DNA of 64,000 bases from an uncultured Faecalibacterium sp. (GCA_934539245.1 CAKTCK010000003.1:1-64000), one strand, 5' to 3'; positions 39,594 to 47,965 are shown, counted from the first letter of the stretch. Made by a program: numbers and translations. Notes: a model not told the origin generated them from the sequence alone.

Positions 39594-40082
39594 TCAGGTC
39601 GTAGACTTCAAAGCGTCTGCGTCCAGCTCCCAGTTGGCATTGAACTCGCTATACTCCAGATCGGGATAGAAGGTAAAGGTTACCGGACCGTCCGTACGTA
39701 CGTTCAGACCCTTTGCGGTCACAAAATAAGTAACGGTCTCGCCCTTCTTGACCTGATGGCTCAGCGCGTCAGGGGAAGTTACCTGCAGCTTGTTGTTCTG
39801 GTAGGCAAGATACCCGTCTGCCTTCACGGCAAAGTTTGCCTTGGTCACTTCCAGCGCGTTAACGCGGCCGTTTTCAACCACCAGCTTAAAGGTGGTGGAA
39901 GTTGCAGTGCATTCTACCTGCTCCAGCGTGGATACGACCTTCAGCACCTTGTTGCTGGTGCCGACGGCGCGCTGCACCGGGGCATAGCCGCCGCAGCCGG
40001 TCAGCAGGCTACTGCCCGCCACAGCCACAGCGGTAAGGGCGGTATATTTCAGGAAAGAGCGGCGGGAAAATTCCCCAGTCAT
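39594..40082 (-). CDS. Twin-arginine lipoprotein, unknown function (TLP2)
   Basis: A 162-residue exported protein with the same architecture as TLP1: Tat motif SRRSFLKYTALTAVAV, lipobox SLLTGC and a beta-rich domain (TTFKLVVENGRVNALEV, KKGETVTYFVTAKGL, GPVTFTFYPDLEYSEFNANWELD). The ending FNANWEL matches SMNWEI in TLP1. The Met at 40082 follows AAAGGAGGAACG; an earlier in-frame Met at 40124 does not. The promoter is TTGACA-17-TATTGT. The Tat signal suggests export of a folded or cofactor-bearing protein, but no cofactor motif is visible. Confidence 0.75.
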   Translation of the reverse strand: MTGEFSRRSFLKYTALTAVAVAGSSLLTGCGGYAPVQRAVGTSNKVLKVVSTLEQVECTATSTTFKLVVENGRVNALEVTKANFAVKADGYLAYQNNKLQVTSPDALSHQVKKGETVTYFVTAKGLNVRTDGPVTFTFYPDLEYSEFNANWELDADALKSTT

Positions 40083-40138
40083 ATTCGTTCCTCCTTTAGG
40101 ACACATCAATACAGATTCTACCATAAGGCACTACCTAT

Positions 40139-40167
40139 ACAATAGGCGAAACGGAGAAAAATGTCAA
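40139..40167 (-). promoter_or_regulatory. Promoter of the TLP2-TLP1 operon
   Basis: On the minus strand TTGACA (40167-40162), 17 bases, TATTGT (40144-40139). The same -35/-10 pair occurs before TLP4. Confidence 0.7.
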
Positions 40168-40252
40168 TAATTTTCCGCAAAACAAATGTGAAGATTTTGT
40201 GGCAGCATCGCGCATTTTGGACGAAAATTAAGCGGATTTTTTGGTAATTGTG

Positions 40253-40870
40253 TCAGCTGCGGATCACATCGGAGGCATTCATGACAAAGGTCAGGCTCTT
40301 GCCCTCCAAGAAGGTGGGGACATAAGTGACCTTCAGCTGCTTCCAGTCCTTGGGCACCATGAGCATCAGCACAATGTAGGCGCTGCCCTGCGGGGGCAGG
40401 CTCTCTGCGTCGGAAAAGCTCTGGGAATTGGCGTTGTACAGCGAGATATTGGCGCAGCAGGCAGCGGGCTGACCATCACAGACAGCGGTAAAATCCGGGG
40501 TGGCAGCGACCATGGCCTGGAAGTTTGCGTCCACATTCTCCAGCGGGGGCACGGGGTAGGCCTCATTGATGGCGTCAATGCCCTGTGCGCCGATGGCGTA
40601 GCTTTCAGTCTTGCTGCGGTTGACGGTGGTTACGCGCACGCCCAGATACTCGTAGCCTGCGGGCTGCACGGGGTCCTGCGTCAAGTGGAACACACTGGTC
40701 AGCTGCACGCCCAGACCGTTCCAGTTGCGGACGGTATCGCCGACATTAACCTCCACGATGGTATCGTTACCGTTGGACTGGCAGCCGCCCAGCAGGCTGG
40801 CTGCACCCAGCGCAGCAGCGGATACGCCGGTGCACTTGAGGAAGCTGCGGCGGGAAATAACAGTAGACAT
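40253..40870 (-). CDS. Twin-arginine lipoprotein, unknown function (TLP3)
   Basis: A 205-residue protein starting MSTVISRRSFLKCTG with lipobox SLLGGC. The mature domain shows NVGDTVRNWNGLGVQLTSV, EYLGVRVTTVNRSKTESYA, a Cys pair (CDGQPAACCANIS) and KDWKQLKVTYVPTFLEGKSLTFVM. That last block is close to EDWQTLELTWYPDFAAGRSAIFTV in TLP4, so TLP3 and TLP4 are paralogues although encoded 2.6 kb apart on opposite strands. The general form resembles DUF4352-type lipoproteins (a beta sandwich), but this is inference. The start follows AAGGAGG and it has its own promoter. Confidence 0.75.
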   Translation of the reverse strand: MSTVISRRSFLKCTGVSAAALGAASLLGGCQSNGNDTIVEVNVGDTVRNWNGLGVQLTSVFHLTQDPVQPAGYEYLGVRVTTVNRSKTESYAIGAQGIDAINEAYPVPPLENVDANFQAMVAATPDFTAVCDGQPAACCANISLYNANSQSFSDAESLPPQGSAYIVLMLMVPKDWKQLKVTYVPTFLEGKSLTFVMNASDVIRS

Positions 40871-40918
40871 AAGTTTATATCCTCCTTGAAAGGTCAATTT
40901 CTGATTCTTCTTTCTCTG

Positions 40919-40947
40919 GTTATACCGTTTCCGGCACGCAGATGCAA
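40919..40947 (-). promoter_or_regulatory. Promoter of TLP3
   Basis: On the minus strand TTGCAT (40947-40942), 17 bases, TATAAC (40924-40919). Confidence 0.65.
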
Positions 40948-40987
40948 GAGCTGGGGCAGATTCTTTACAACAATTTCACAAGCGGGG

Positions 40988-41683
40988 TCACTCCTGCGGC
41001 GAAAGCCCCTTGACGTGGGTCTCGCTGGTCTTGACCAGATTTAACAGGCTGGGCGTGTACAGCGGAAATTCCCGCGTCAGGCTCTCGGTGGTCATGGCAA
41101 GGCAGGCGGGGTCCTTGACACCCTCGCTGCCGTTTACGTCCTGCCCGTCCAGCAGCGCCTCTACGTTGGCCTCGGCCATCCGCATCACGGCGTCGGAATA
41201 GCCGTGCCAGCGGCGGGGCTCAATGCTGAACATACTGGAGGCGTTGTGCGGCTCCGCAGAGTAGAGCAGCCGGAACATCTTGGCAACCGCCATCATCAGG
41301 TAAGCACTCACCTCGGTGGTCAGCGCCTTGCTGTGGCACTGGCCGATTTTGGCATAGAGCACGTTCAGGCTGTTGGAGATGAGTTTTTTGTTCATGGTGG
41401 GCAGCACGCTGCCGTGGTAGATGTTGTCCTTCATCTTTTCGGGGTTGGGCAGGTCCTCGGCAGAGAGCATCATGCCGTTGCGCTCGGCGCTGCGTCCCAG
41501 CAGATAGTCGCAGGAAACATTATAATAATCTGCAACCCGCACCACGAAATCCAGTCCGCACTCGCGGATGCCTTTTTCGTAGTGGGACAGCAGCGCCTGA
41601 GAGACCCCCAGATCCTCTGCCGCCTGCTTTTGGGTGATGCCGCGCTCCTTGCGCAGCAGCTTGATGATACGATTGAACTCCAT
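40988..41683 (-). CDS. XRE-family transcriptional regulator
   Basis: A 231-residue regulator. Residues 5-62 are a standard XRE/Cro helix-turn-helix (LRKERGITQKQAAEDLGVSQ, then LLSHYEKGIRECGLDFVVRVADYYNVSCDYLLG; split here). Residues 85-230 are an unassigned helical ligand or dimerisation domain of a type common in Clostridia. It is divergent from the LRR lipoprotein gene and upstream of the twin-arginine lipoproteins on the same strand, so it is the natural candidate regulator of this surface cluster. The promoter is well formed and lies about 90 bases before the start. Confidence 0.85.
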   Translation of the reverse strand: MEFNRIIKLLRKERGITQKQAAEDLGVSQALLSHYEKGIRECGLDFVVRVADYYNVSCDYLLGRSAERNGMMLSAEDLPNPEKMKDNIYHGSVLPTMNKKLISNSLNVLYAKIGQCHSKALTTEVSAYLMMAVAKMFRLLYSAEPHNASSMFSIEPRRWHGYSDAVMRMAEANVEALLDGQDVNGSEGVKDPACLAMTTESLTREFPLYTPSLLNLVKTSETHVKGLSPQE

Positions 41684-41750
41684 GGTGTGCTCTCCTCAAT
41701 ATCCGAAGGGATTTTTGGTGATATCCTTGTTTTTGGTTTACAACAGGTTG

Positions 41751-41779
41751 ATTATACACATTGGAAAACGACTTGTAAA
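41751..41779 (-). promoter_or_regulatory. Promoter of the XRE regulator
   Basis: On the minus strand TTTACA (41779-41774), 17 bases, TATAAT (41756-41751). The 411-base divergent gap also holds CTATG-ggtattaaca-CATAG, a possible operator near 41862-41880, and a plus-strand extended -10 (TGCTATAAT) near 41986. Confidence 0.7.
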
Positions 41780-42094
41780 GCAAGAAAAATGCCGATATTT
41801 TTCGTCTTTTTTCGTCATTATTGTCAAAAGTATTGCCGGGGCCCTACATCTATGCTAAACTATGGGTATTAACACATAGATTTTGTGTCTCCGCTGCGGC
41901 AGAAAAACGACAGGCGTGGTGAAAGTCGTTCTTTTCCGAAACAAAAATTTTTCAAATAGGTGGTTCCATCTTTCTAAAGTTTGTGCTATAATCTCTTCTT
42001 GGCGACTGTTCTTGACCGGCGCACAAGTCGGCAAAAGACAAGGCAGACGCTATAAAAGGTAATATACCAAGAATAGGAAAGAGGAAACTTCATC

Positions 42095-42658
42095 ATGAAA
42101 CTCGAGCGCAAAGTCCGTCTGTGCAGCGCTGCCGCTGCTGTCCTGATCGCTGCCATCGCCCTGACCGGCTGCGGCGGTTCCAAGTCCACTGCTTCTTCTG
42201 CAGCCGCTTCTTCTGTGGCTGCTTCCACCGCTGCTGTCAACAACAGCTGCGGCGAGGGCGTGACTTGGGCACTGGCTGACGGCACCCTGACCATCAGCGG
42301 CACTGGCCGTATGACCAACTTCACCAAGGACGCTCCGGCTCCCTGGGCTGATCAGGCCGACCAGATCACCACCGTTGAGGTAGAGGGCACCGTTACCAGC
42401 GTGGGTGCTACCGCCTTCAAGGACTGCACTGCCCTGACCACCGTGAACATCGCCGACGGTGTAGAGTACATCGAGGCCGGCGCTTTCAACGGCTGCACTG
42501 CCCTGACCGAGGTCAACATCCCCCTGAGCGTGGGCTACATCAAGACCGGCGCATTCAAGGACTGCAACGCCCTGACCAGCGTGACCATCCGCGACAACTG
42601 CCGTCTGGACATGAACGTGTTCCCCGCTACCGTGGAGGTCAACTACGCCGAGGGCTAA
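42095..42658 (+). CDS. Leucine-rich-repeat (BspA-type) lipoprotein
   Basis: A 187-residue lipoprotein. The signal runs to lipobox ALTGC at Cys26, followed by a Ser/Ala-rich spacer. A GVTWALADGTLTISGTGRM strand block precedes three BspA-like leucine-rich repeats: VTSVGATAFKDCTALTTV, VEYIEAGAFNGCTALTEV and VGYIKTGAFKDCNALTSV. Such repeats mediate adhesion or protein binding at the cell surface. It is much shorter than typical BspA proteins and has no wall-anchoring motif beyond the lipid. GAGGAAA precedes the start; the histidine phosphatase follows after 38 bases. Confidence 0.88.
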   Translation: MKLERKVRLCSAAAAVLIAAIALTGCGGSKSTASSAAASSVAASTAAVNNSCGEGVTWALADGTLTISGTGRMTNFTKDAPAPWADQADQITTVEVEGTVTSVGATAFKDCTALTTVNIADGVEYIEAGAFNGCTALTEVNIPLSVGYIKTGAFKDCNALTSVTIRDNCRLDMNVFPATVEVNYAEG

Positions 42659-42696
42659 ACCTCATCCGTAATTTTAAACCAAAAGAGGTGTGATCC

Positions 42697-43371
42697 ATGA
42701 AAACCTTCAAGCTTCATCTCATCCGCCACGGCATGACGGCGGGCAATCTGCAAGGCCTGTATATCGGCAGCGGCACCGACCTGCCCCTGTGCGACGAGGG
42801 TCGCGCCCAGCTGGCAGACCTGAAGGAACGGTTCGCCTACCCGCAGGTAGACACCGTGTTTTCCTCCCCACTGCTGCGTGCGGTGGAGACCGCCAACATC
42901 CTGTTCCCCGGGGCTGCTCACCAGTTTACGGTGCACGATCTGCGGGAGGCCGGTTTTGGCAAGTTTGAGGGCAGACCGGTAAAGGAGCTCGTGCACGACG
43001 AGGACTTTAAAAAGTGGATCACCCCGGGCTCCGGCTACCTGCCGGAGGGCGCAGAGCCCACCGAGCAGTTCCATGCCCGCTGCGCCGACAGCCTGCTGAA
43101 GCTGTTTGAGTACATGATCCGCATGGACGTTACCGAGGCCGCCTGCGTGACCCACGGCGGCGTGATCATGAGTATGCTCAGCCAGCGCGCCGTACCCACC
43201 CGCCGTCCCGAGCAGTGGATGGCAGACCCGGGCTGCGGCTACACCGTGCAGACCGATGTGCAGCTGTGGATGCGGGACAAGCTGGTGGAGGCCATCGACA
43301 TCGTACCCTTCGGCTACGCCGACACCCTGCAAGGGCAGGCTGAGGCCGAGGAGAACGAGGCCTACGAATAA
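42697..43371 (+). CDS. Histidine phosphatase superfamily protein
   Basis: A 224-residue phosphoglycerate-mutase-fold phosphatase. The catalytic motif is LHLIRHGMTAGN near residue 7, with SSPLLRAVETANILFPG for the second Arg, the Glu in LREAGFGKFEGRPV and the second His in CVTHGGVIMSML. All catalytic residues are present. The substrate is unknown; relatives include CobC- and GpmB-like enzymes. It is probably co-transcribed with the LRR lipoprotein. The C-terminus is acidic (EAEENEAYE). Confidence 0.88.
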   Translation: MKTFKLHLIRHGMTAGNLQGLYIGSGTDLPLCDEGRAQLADLKERFAYPQVDTVFSSPLLRAVETANILFPGAAHQFTVHDLREAGFGKFEGRPVKELVHDEDFKKWITPGSGYLPEGAEPTEQFHARCADSLLKLFEYMIRMDVTEAACVTHGGVIMSMLSQRAVPTRRPEQWMADPGCGYTVQTDVQLWMRDKLVEAIDIVPFGYADTLQGQAEAEENEAYE

Positions 43372-43399
43372 GAAAAGGGTTACAGTTTCCCGCTGCCCC

Positions 43400-43428
43400 T
43401 TGACAGAACGCGCAGAATCCTTTATTGT
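43400..43428 (+). promoter_or_regulatory. Promoter of TLP4
   Basis: TTGACA (43400-43405), 17 bases, TATTGT (43423-43428), the same pair as at TLP2. Confidence 0.65.
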
Positions 43429-43470
43429 TAAAGGGTAGTGTATTGTATCGTATACAGGAGGAACGCTGTC

Positions 43471-44076
43471 ATGTCCCAATCCATCTCCCGCCGGTCATTC
43501 CTGAAATGTGCCGGTTCCGGTGCGGTCAGCCTTGCGGCTGCGCTGCTTACCGGAGTTTGTGCTGCGGCGCAGCAGCCGTGTCTTGCGGGCGAGCCTGCCC
43601 TGCTGGACGGCAAAGCCGCCGTGGAGTTGCTGGGCTATGCCCCGGCACCGGAGCTGGGCGGCGTGCTGGTGTACCTCTCGGTGGAAAACCTTTCGGCAGC
43701 CAGCCTGCCGGTGGATACCAGCTATCTGCAAAGCCGGGGACTGCGTACCCGGGAGCAGCTGTACAGCATGGGCACCGGCGTGACCGCTGCCTGCAACGGT
43801 CAGAGCGTGCCCTGCGGCAGCTTTGCCGCCCCGCTGTACAGCGAGAACGCGGCAGATGCTTCGGTGTTCACCCTGAACCTTGCCGCCGGACGCGGTGCGC
43901 TGCTGCACTGCTTCTGCGCCGTGCCGGAGGACTGGCAGACCCTTGAGCTGACATGGTACCCGGACTTTGCCGCCGGGCGCAGCGCCATCTTTACGGTGCG
44001 CCGCGATGCCGACGAAGCCGATTTAGGCCCCGTCCCCACCACCCCCGCCGAGGTCGGCAGCGTGGTGGATCTGTAA
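43471..44076 (+). CDS. Twin-arginine exported protein, unknown function (TLP4)
   Basis: A 201-residue exported protein with Tat motif SRRSFLKCAGSGAVSL. The expected lipobox is degenerate (LLTGVC, Val before Cys), so it may be cleaved by signal peptidase I rather than lipidated. The mature domain has VELLGYAPAPELGGVLVYL, then SYLQSRGLRTREQLYSMGTG and EDWQTLELTWYPDFAAGRS, the last being shared with TLP3. Two Cys in AACNGQSVPCGS align with the Cys pair of TLP3. Function is unknown. The start follows CAGGAGGAACG. Confidence 0.72.
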   Translation: MSQSISRRSFLKCAGSGAVSLAAALLTGVCAAAQQPCLAGEPALLDGKAAVELLGYAPAPELGGVLVYLSVENLSAASLPVDTSYLQSRGLRTREQLYSMGTGVTAACNGQSVPCGSFAAPLYSENAADASVFTLNLAAGRGALLHCFCAVPEDWQTLELTWYPDFAAGRSAIFTVRRDADEADLGPVPTTPAEVGSVVDL

Positions 44077-44089
44077 CAGCATAGTAAAA

Positions 44090-44127
44090 GAGCCATTGCA
44101 CAAAATGCGTGCAATGGCTCTTTTTTT
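44090..44127 (+). terminator. Terminator after TLP4
   Basis: GAGCCATTGCAC (44090-44101) pairs with GTGCAATGGCTC (44109-44120), then seven T. Confidence 0.9.
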
Positions 44128-44145
44128 GTTGTAACCTCTCAGCTT

Positions 44146-44417
44146 AACTCCCTCAGTCAAAACCTGACGGTTTTGCCAGCTCCCTCGGGGAGGGAGCCTC
44201 TGGCATGGTGGGAAGGTTTCCTCATTGCGTTTGATACTTTAGCGACAGGGCTAACGGCGTGCGCCCTCTCCGTCTTTGCTTCGCAAATCCACCTCTCCCA
44301 AAGGGAGAGGCAAGAGCACTGCCGGAAACTTTCTCTTTGTACCTAATACTTTAGCAACGAGCCTTAGACCTTGGCTCTCCCTTTGGGAGAGCTGGCGCGG
44401 GAGCGCCTGAGAGGGCG
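44146..44417. repeat. Palindromic intergenic repeat, family 1, copy 5 (double)
   Basis: It fills the 354-base gap between the convergent TLP4 and DUF3048 genes. The left unit has CCCTCAGT, CAAAACC-tgac-GGTTTTG (44158-44175) and CTCCCTcggggAGGGAG. The middle has a CGTCTTTGCttCGCAAA variant of the hairpin with CCTCTCCCaaaGGGAGAGG. The right end has GGCTCTCCCtttGGGAGAGC, GGCGC-GGGA-GCGCC and TGAGAGGGCG. Confidence 0.85.
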
Positions 44418-44430
44418 CTTCTGCCGGAAA

Positions 44431-45507
44431 TCACCCGGCGCCCACCAGCGCCTCGCCGGTGCTGTTTTGCACCAGCAGCTCCTGCCCGGTAAGGCTGGAG
44501 AGCAGGGCGATGTAGCTGCGCCCTGCCGGGAGGTTCAGCGGCTTGCCGTTGGAATCGTAGAGGGCAAGGGTACTCTCTGTGCCCTGCGTCCATGTGACCT
44601 GCCACAGGTGCCCGCCGTTCAGCCAGACACCGCCGCCCATGGAAAGGTCGTAGTCCAGCGTGCGGCCGTCGTCCCGCAGGGAGGAGCCGCTGTACAGGAT
44701 AAGCAGGTTATCAAAGGTAGCCTGTGTGCCGGTGTTGGCATCCAGCTGGGGGGTGCCGTCGGCGTGCAGCATGCCGTAGGCGGCAAGGGCGTCATCGTAG
44801 ACAAAGCCGGTAGCGCCGCCGGACTGGAAATTCACGGTCACGTTTACCGCATCGGCGGCGTTTGCGTCCGGCAGATGGCCGGTGTCCCGCTGGGGCAGCA
44901 GAGCGGGCAGAACGCCTGCCGTCTCGCTCTCGCTGCCGGCGGCGTTCTGGTTCACGGCGGCAGAGATGCTCAGGCTGTCCAGCACCGAGGAAACGGCTTT
45001 GCCGCTGGTGCGCCACAGGGGCGTGCTGTTCCAGCTGTAACCGGTGCTGACAAAGGCGTTGCACCCCACCTCCTGCGCGTCCACCGCGCGGAGATTGTAG
45101 TATTCCAGATACCGTTTGGCGTATGCGCTGCTGCCGCACTGGACGGGCAGCACCTGCTGCCCGCTGAGCAGCCGCCAGTATAAGTCCTGCCCGCGCGTCA
45201 CCGGCCCTACCACGGGCATAGCGCTGAGGGCGGGGTATACCAGACACAGCTCGGTAGAGCTGCCGCTCTCGGTCAGGGCTTCCAGCACCACCGAGGCGCT
45301 GCCGATGCCCCACTGGGTAGTGCTGCCGGTGGTGTTCTCAATGACCACCGCCGCTACCCGCTGCTCCGGGTACAGCAGCTGCTGCCCGGTAAGCGGGTCT
45401 GCCGGGGCGGTGCTTTCTGCCGGCGCAGCGGCGGTGTTCCCGCAGCTGCCCAGCAGCACCGCGCACAGCACGGCTGCACCAAGGCGCAGGCTCCATTTGC
45501 GTTTCAT
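44431..45507 (-). CDS. DUF3048 (YerB-like) lipoprotein
   Basis: A 358-residue lipoprotein with lipobox LLGSC at Cys22. Domain order matches the DUF3048 family: DPLTGQQLLYPEQRVAAVVIENTTGS at residues 38-63 (split here), GIGSASVVLEALTESGSS, VVGPVTRGQDLYWRLLSG and, in the C-terminal part, ATFDNLLILYSGS and WTQGTESTLALYDSNGKPLNLPAG. Function is unknown; B. subtilis YerB is the named relative. It starts 12 bases after the paralogue upstream, so they form one operon. It is less conserved than that paralogue, lacking the Asn-Ile-x-x-x-Arg-Pro-Gln-x-Gly motif. Confidence 0.85.
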   Translation of the reverse strand: MKRKWSLRLGAAVLCAVLLGSCGNTAAAPAESTAPADPLTGQQLLYPEQRVAAVVIENTTGSTTQWGIGSASVVLEALTESGSSTELCLVYPALSAMPVVGPVTRGQDLYWRLLSGQQVLPVQCGSSAYAKRYLEYYNLRAVDAQEVGCNAFVSTGYSWNSTPLWRTSGKAVSSVLDSLSISAAVNQNAAGSESETAGVLPALLPQRDTGHLPDANAADAVNVTVNFQSGGATGFVYDDALAAYGMLHADGTPQLDANTGTQATFDNLLILYSGSSLRDDGRTLDYDLSMGGGVWLNGGHLWQVTWTQGTESTLALYDSNGKPLNLPAGRSYIALLSSLTGQELLVQNSTGEALVGAG

Positions 45508-45519
45508 GGGTCTCTCCCC

Positions 45520-46743
45520 TTACTGATAGTTAAAGTTTTGCCACTCGTCATCGTCCACGATGGCCAGATAGGTCTTGCCCCGGTTGAAGCAGATCTCGCT
45601 GCCATCGGCGGCATAGACCTTGAGCGGATGTTCCGGGGAGGCTTTCTGCCATGTGCCGCGCTGCACTGCGCCCCGGGTAAAGAAATACGCCTCGCCGCCG
45701 GACACATAGTCCACCTGTTGTACGCCGCCGGAGTTGCCGGGGTAGTCCGCGATGCCCGCAAAGCAGACCAGCAGGTTGGTAAAGCCAAGCTGTTTGCCGG
45801 TCAGCTCGTCCACGGTGTTCTCAAAGGCACCGGCGGCGCGGCTGTACATAGACATTTTATAAAGGTGTTCCCAGCGGTTGTAGCTGAAAGAGGTCTTATA
45901 GCTGTCCGAGTGCACGATGTTGATGGTCTTAGCGGCGGCAGCGTCGGACATCTTGTTTTCTGCGCCGGTGCGGTAGTCCGCAAAGCGAAAGAAGGTGCTC
46001 TCGTAGGGATATTCCAGCCCGATGCCCGCGTTGGCAGCGGCCTGCCGGATCTCGGCACCGGAGGTGAACTCGGTGTGCTCGTACGCCACGTTGCGGCCGC
46101 GGCTGTCGCGGTGCGCCACATGGGGATGGGTGGGGGTGTTAAAGTAGCTCTTGCCGCCGATGTTCAGACCGGAGTAGTTGTATACGTTGATAAACTTGGT
46201 GCAGGGGGCGCTTTCGCCGTCGTGGTAGTACAGCGCCTGCCACGGCATGAGCAGCTGCAAAAACTGGTCGCGGCCGGAGCGCAGCGGACCCACCTCCGGG
46301 ATGACATTGGCATCATAGTACACCGCGCAGAAGCGGGTGATGCCGCCCTCCACCTTGCTCTCAATAAGCAGGTCAGCCGAGCCGATGCCGCGCTGCGGGC
46401 GGGCGTTCTGCCGCTGGGTGTTGCTGATGTTGTTCACCATCACGCCGACAATGCGTCCGTTGCTGCGGCGCGGCTCGCCGGTAAGCGGGTCGGCGTTGTA
46501 GGCGGGCAGGCTGGTGTCGGCGCTTTCCGCCGGGGCTTCAGACGCCGCCTGTGCTTCCGAGGAAGCGGCTTCGGTGCTTTCAGAGGAAGCGGGAGCACTG
46601 CCCTTCCCGAAGGTCTGTTGCAGCCAGTCGGAAAAGCCGTTGCCCACGCAGGCGCTGCCGACGGGCGCATAGCCGGACAGAGCCAGCGAGGCGGCTGCCA
46701 GCCCCGAGGCACGGAGAACGGTACGACGCGTGATCTTTTTCAT
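45520..46743 (-). CDS. DUF3048 (YerB-like) protein with twin-arginine-like signal
   Basis: A 407-residue exported protein. The N-terminus TRRTVLRASGLAAASLALSG resembles a Tat signal, without a clear lipobox. A Ser/Ala/Glu-rich spacer (residues 50-80) leads to the DUF3048 core: DPLTGEPRRSNGRIVGVMVNN, RPQRGIGSADLLIES, GPLRSGRDQFLQLLM, and later the TFFRFADYRTGAEN block and the C-terminal FFTRGAVQRGTWQKASPEHPL with FNRGKTYLAIVDDDEWQNF. Function is unknown. The start at 46743 follows CAGGAGG, and a promoter lies 105 bases upstream. It is the first gene of the DUF3048 pair. Confidence 0.85.
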   Translation of the reverse strand: MKKITRRTVLRASGLAAASLALSGYAPVGSACVGNGFSDWLQQTFGKGSAPASSESTEAASSEAQAASEAPAESADTSLPAYNADPLTGEPRRSNGRIVGVMVNNISNTQRQNARPQRGIGSADLLIESKVEGGITRFCAVYYDANVIPEVGPLRSGRDQFLQLLMPWQALYYHDGESAPCTKFINVYNYSGLNIGGKSYFNTPTHPHVAHRDSRGRNVAYEHTEFTSGAEIRQAAANAGIGLEYPYESTFFRFADYRTGAENKMSDAAAAKTINIVHSDSYKTSFSYNRWEHLYKMSMYSRAAGAFENTVDELTGKQLGFTNLLVCFAGIADYPGNSGGVQQVDYVSGGEAYFFTRGAVQRGTWQKASPEHPLKVYAADGSEICFNRGKTYLAIVDDDEWQNFNYQ

Positions 46744-46849
46744 GCAAAAAACCTCCTGCTCAAGAAAGTTCTGCGCAGCCCCGGCGCTGTCGGAACGGTT
46801 GCGCACGGTGGATGAAAACGAACGGCCTTTCGGCATTGCTTTGATTGTA

Positions 46850-46878
46850 ATTGTAGCGGTTCTTGCAGCGTTTGTAAA
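46850..46878 (-). promoter_or_regulatory. Promoter of the DUF3048 pair
   Basis: On the minus strand TTTACA (46878-46873), 17 bases, TACAAT (46855-46850). The 485-base divergent gap up to 47228 is otherwise AT-rich promoter DNA with no gene. Confidence 0.75.
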
Positions 46879-47130
46879 GTGAAAATTAGCGGCAAAGCGG
46901 GGGTGAACGCCTTCCGGTAAAACCGGATACACTGCATTTGAACCGGGAAATTTACCGTTACGTCAAGGACTTTCCGGCAGCATTCTTTTTTACATTTTTG
47001 GAAAAGAAAAAATAATACATTATAAATGATTAAATCAGAGAGTTTTATTGAAAAATTTGTGAAAGTTGATGGAAAAAGTAGGGTAAAAATAACAATGATT
47101 CACAAAAAACGGAAATATTTGCCTTTTCCC

Positions 47131-47160
47131 TTGACAATAAAATGCAGAGAAGGGTATAAT
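47131..47160 (+). promoter_or_regulatory. Promoter of TLP5
   Basis: TTGACA (47131-47136), 18 bases, TATAAT (47155-47160), preceded by a long A/T-rich tract (46985-47120) that could act as an UP element. Confidence 0.75.
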
Positions 47161-47228
47161 AAGGCAAAGGTATCAGATACCTTGAAACCAAAAAACTCAA
47201 CTCAATGTACATGAGGAGGCTAACTACA

Positions 47229-47777
47229 ATGATTTCTCGTCGCGACTTTCTGAAGAGCGCTGGCGTTGCTGCGCTGGCTGTTGCTACCACTGGTGTTCTG
47301 GCAGGCTGCTCTGTCCCCACCAACCCCGATGCTCCGGCTCCCTCTGAGCCCGAGACCCCCGCTGTGAGCAACACCGTCACTCTGGAGGAGGGTGTTACCC
47401 TGACCATCACCGGCACTGTCCGTGATAAGGTTCTGCCCAACGGCACCCTGCAGTATCTGGCTGTCAAGTTCAAGGTGAACAACGAGACCAAGCACAACGT
47501 CACCATCTCTGAGAACAACTTCAAGACCAATGTCAACGGCAAGTGGGAGTTCCCCATTGCTGGTGACAAGCTGAGCGACAGCCAGCTGAACTTCCTGGAG
47601 ACGAAGGTTGATGCTCCTTACATCGACTACTATGAGCAGGCATTCGGCAATCCGTTCGGCGCTGCTGGCACCGATCTGGAGGCAGCTGTCTGCTACATGA
47701 CTCGTACCACCGAGTCCAAGATGGATCTGATCGTCACCTACGGCGCAAAGGTCTTCAAGTTCAACCTGAGCATCTAA
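47229..47777 (+). CDS. Twin-arginine lipoprotein, unknown function (TLP5)
   Basis: A 182-residue exported protein. The signal is SRRDFLKSAGVAALAVATTG with lipobox VLAGC, then a Pro/Glu-rich spacer. The mature domain has TLTITGTVRDKVLPNG, LQYLAVKFKVNNETKHNVTI (split from the following strand) and a C-terminal SKMDLIVTYGAKVFKFNL. The LAVKFKVNN block resembles DUF4352-type beta sandwiches. Third codon positions favour C strongly and the promoter is near consensus with an A/T-rich upstream tract, which suggests high expression. The start at 47229 follows GAGGAGG. Confidence 0.77.
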   Translation: MISRRDFLKSAGVAALAVATTGVLAGCSVPTNPDAPAPSEPETPAVSNTVTLEEGVTLTITGTVRDKVLPNGTLQYLAVKFKVNNETKHNVTISENNFKTNVNGKWEFPIAGDKLSDSQLNFLETKVDAPYIDYYEQAFGNPFGAAGTDLEAAVCYMTRTTESKMDLIVTYGAKVFKFNLSI

Positions 47778-47917
47778 TCATGTGCCCTAACTGATGCTGG
47801 ATGAGGGTAAGCGTATTAGAAATAATACACGGCACGTTGCATCCTTTTAAGGATGCGTGTCCGGCATCCGCACATTGCCCTCGCTGACAAGGCGCGAGGC
47901 AAACAATAACCTTGTAT

Positions 47918-47953
47918 AAAAGCCGCTGTGCAGAAATGCACAGCGGCTTTTTT
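47918..47953 (+). terminator. Terminator after TLP5
   Basis: AAAAGCCGCTGTGCA, loop GAAA, TGCACAGCGGCTTTT, then TTG. A smaller hairpin GCATCC-ttttaa-GGATGC (47839-47856) precedes it in the long 3' untranslated region. Confidence 0.9.
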
Positions 47954-47965
47954 GCTGGGGGACTG

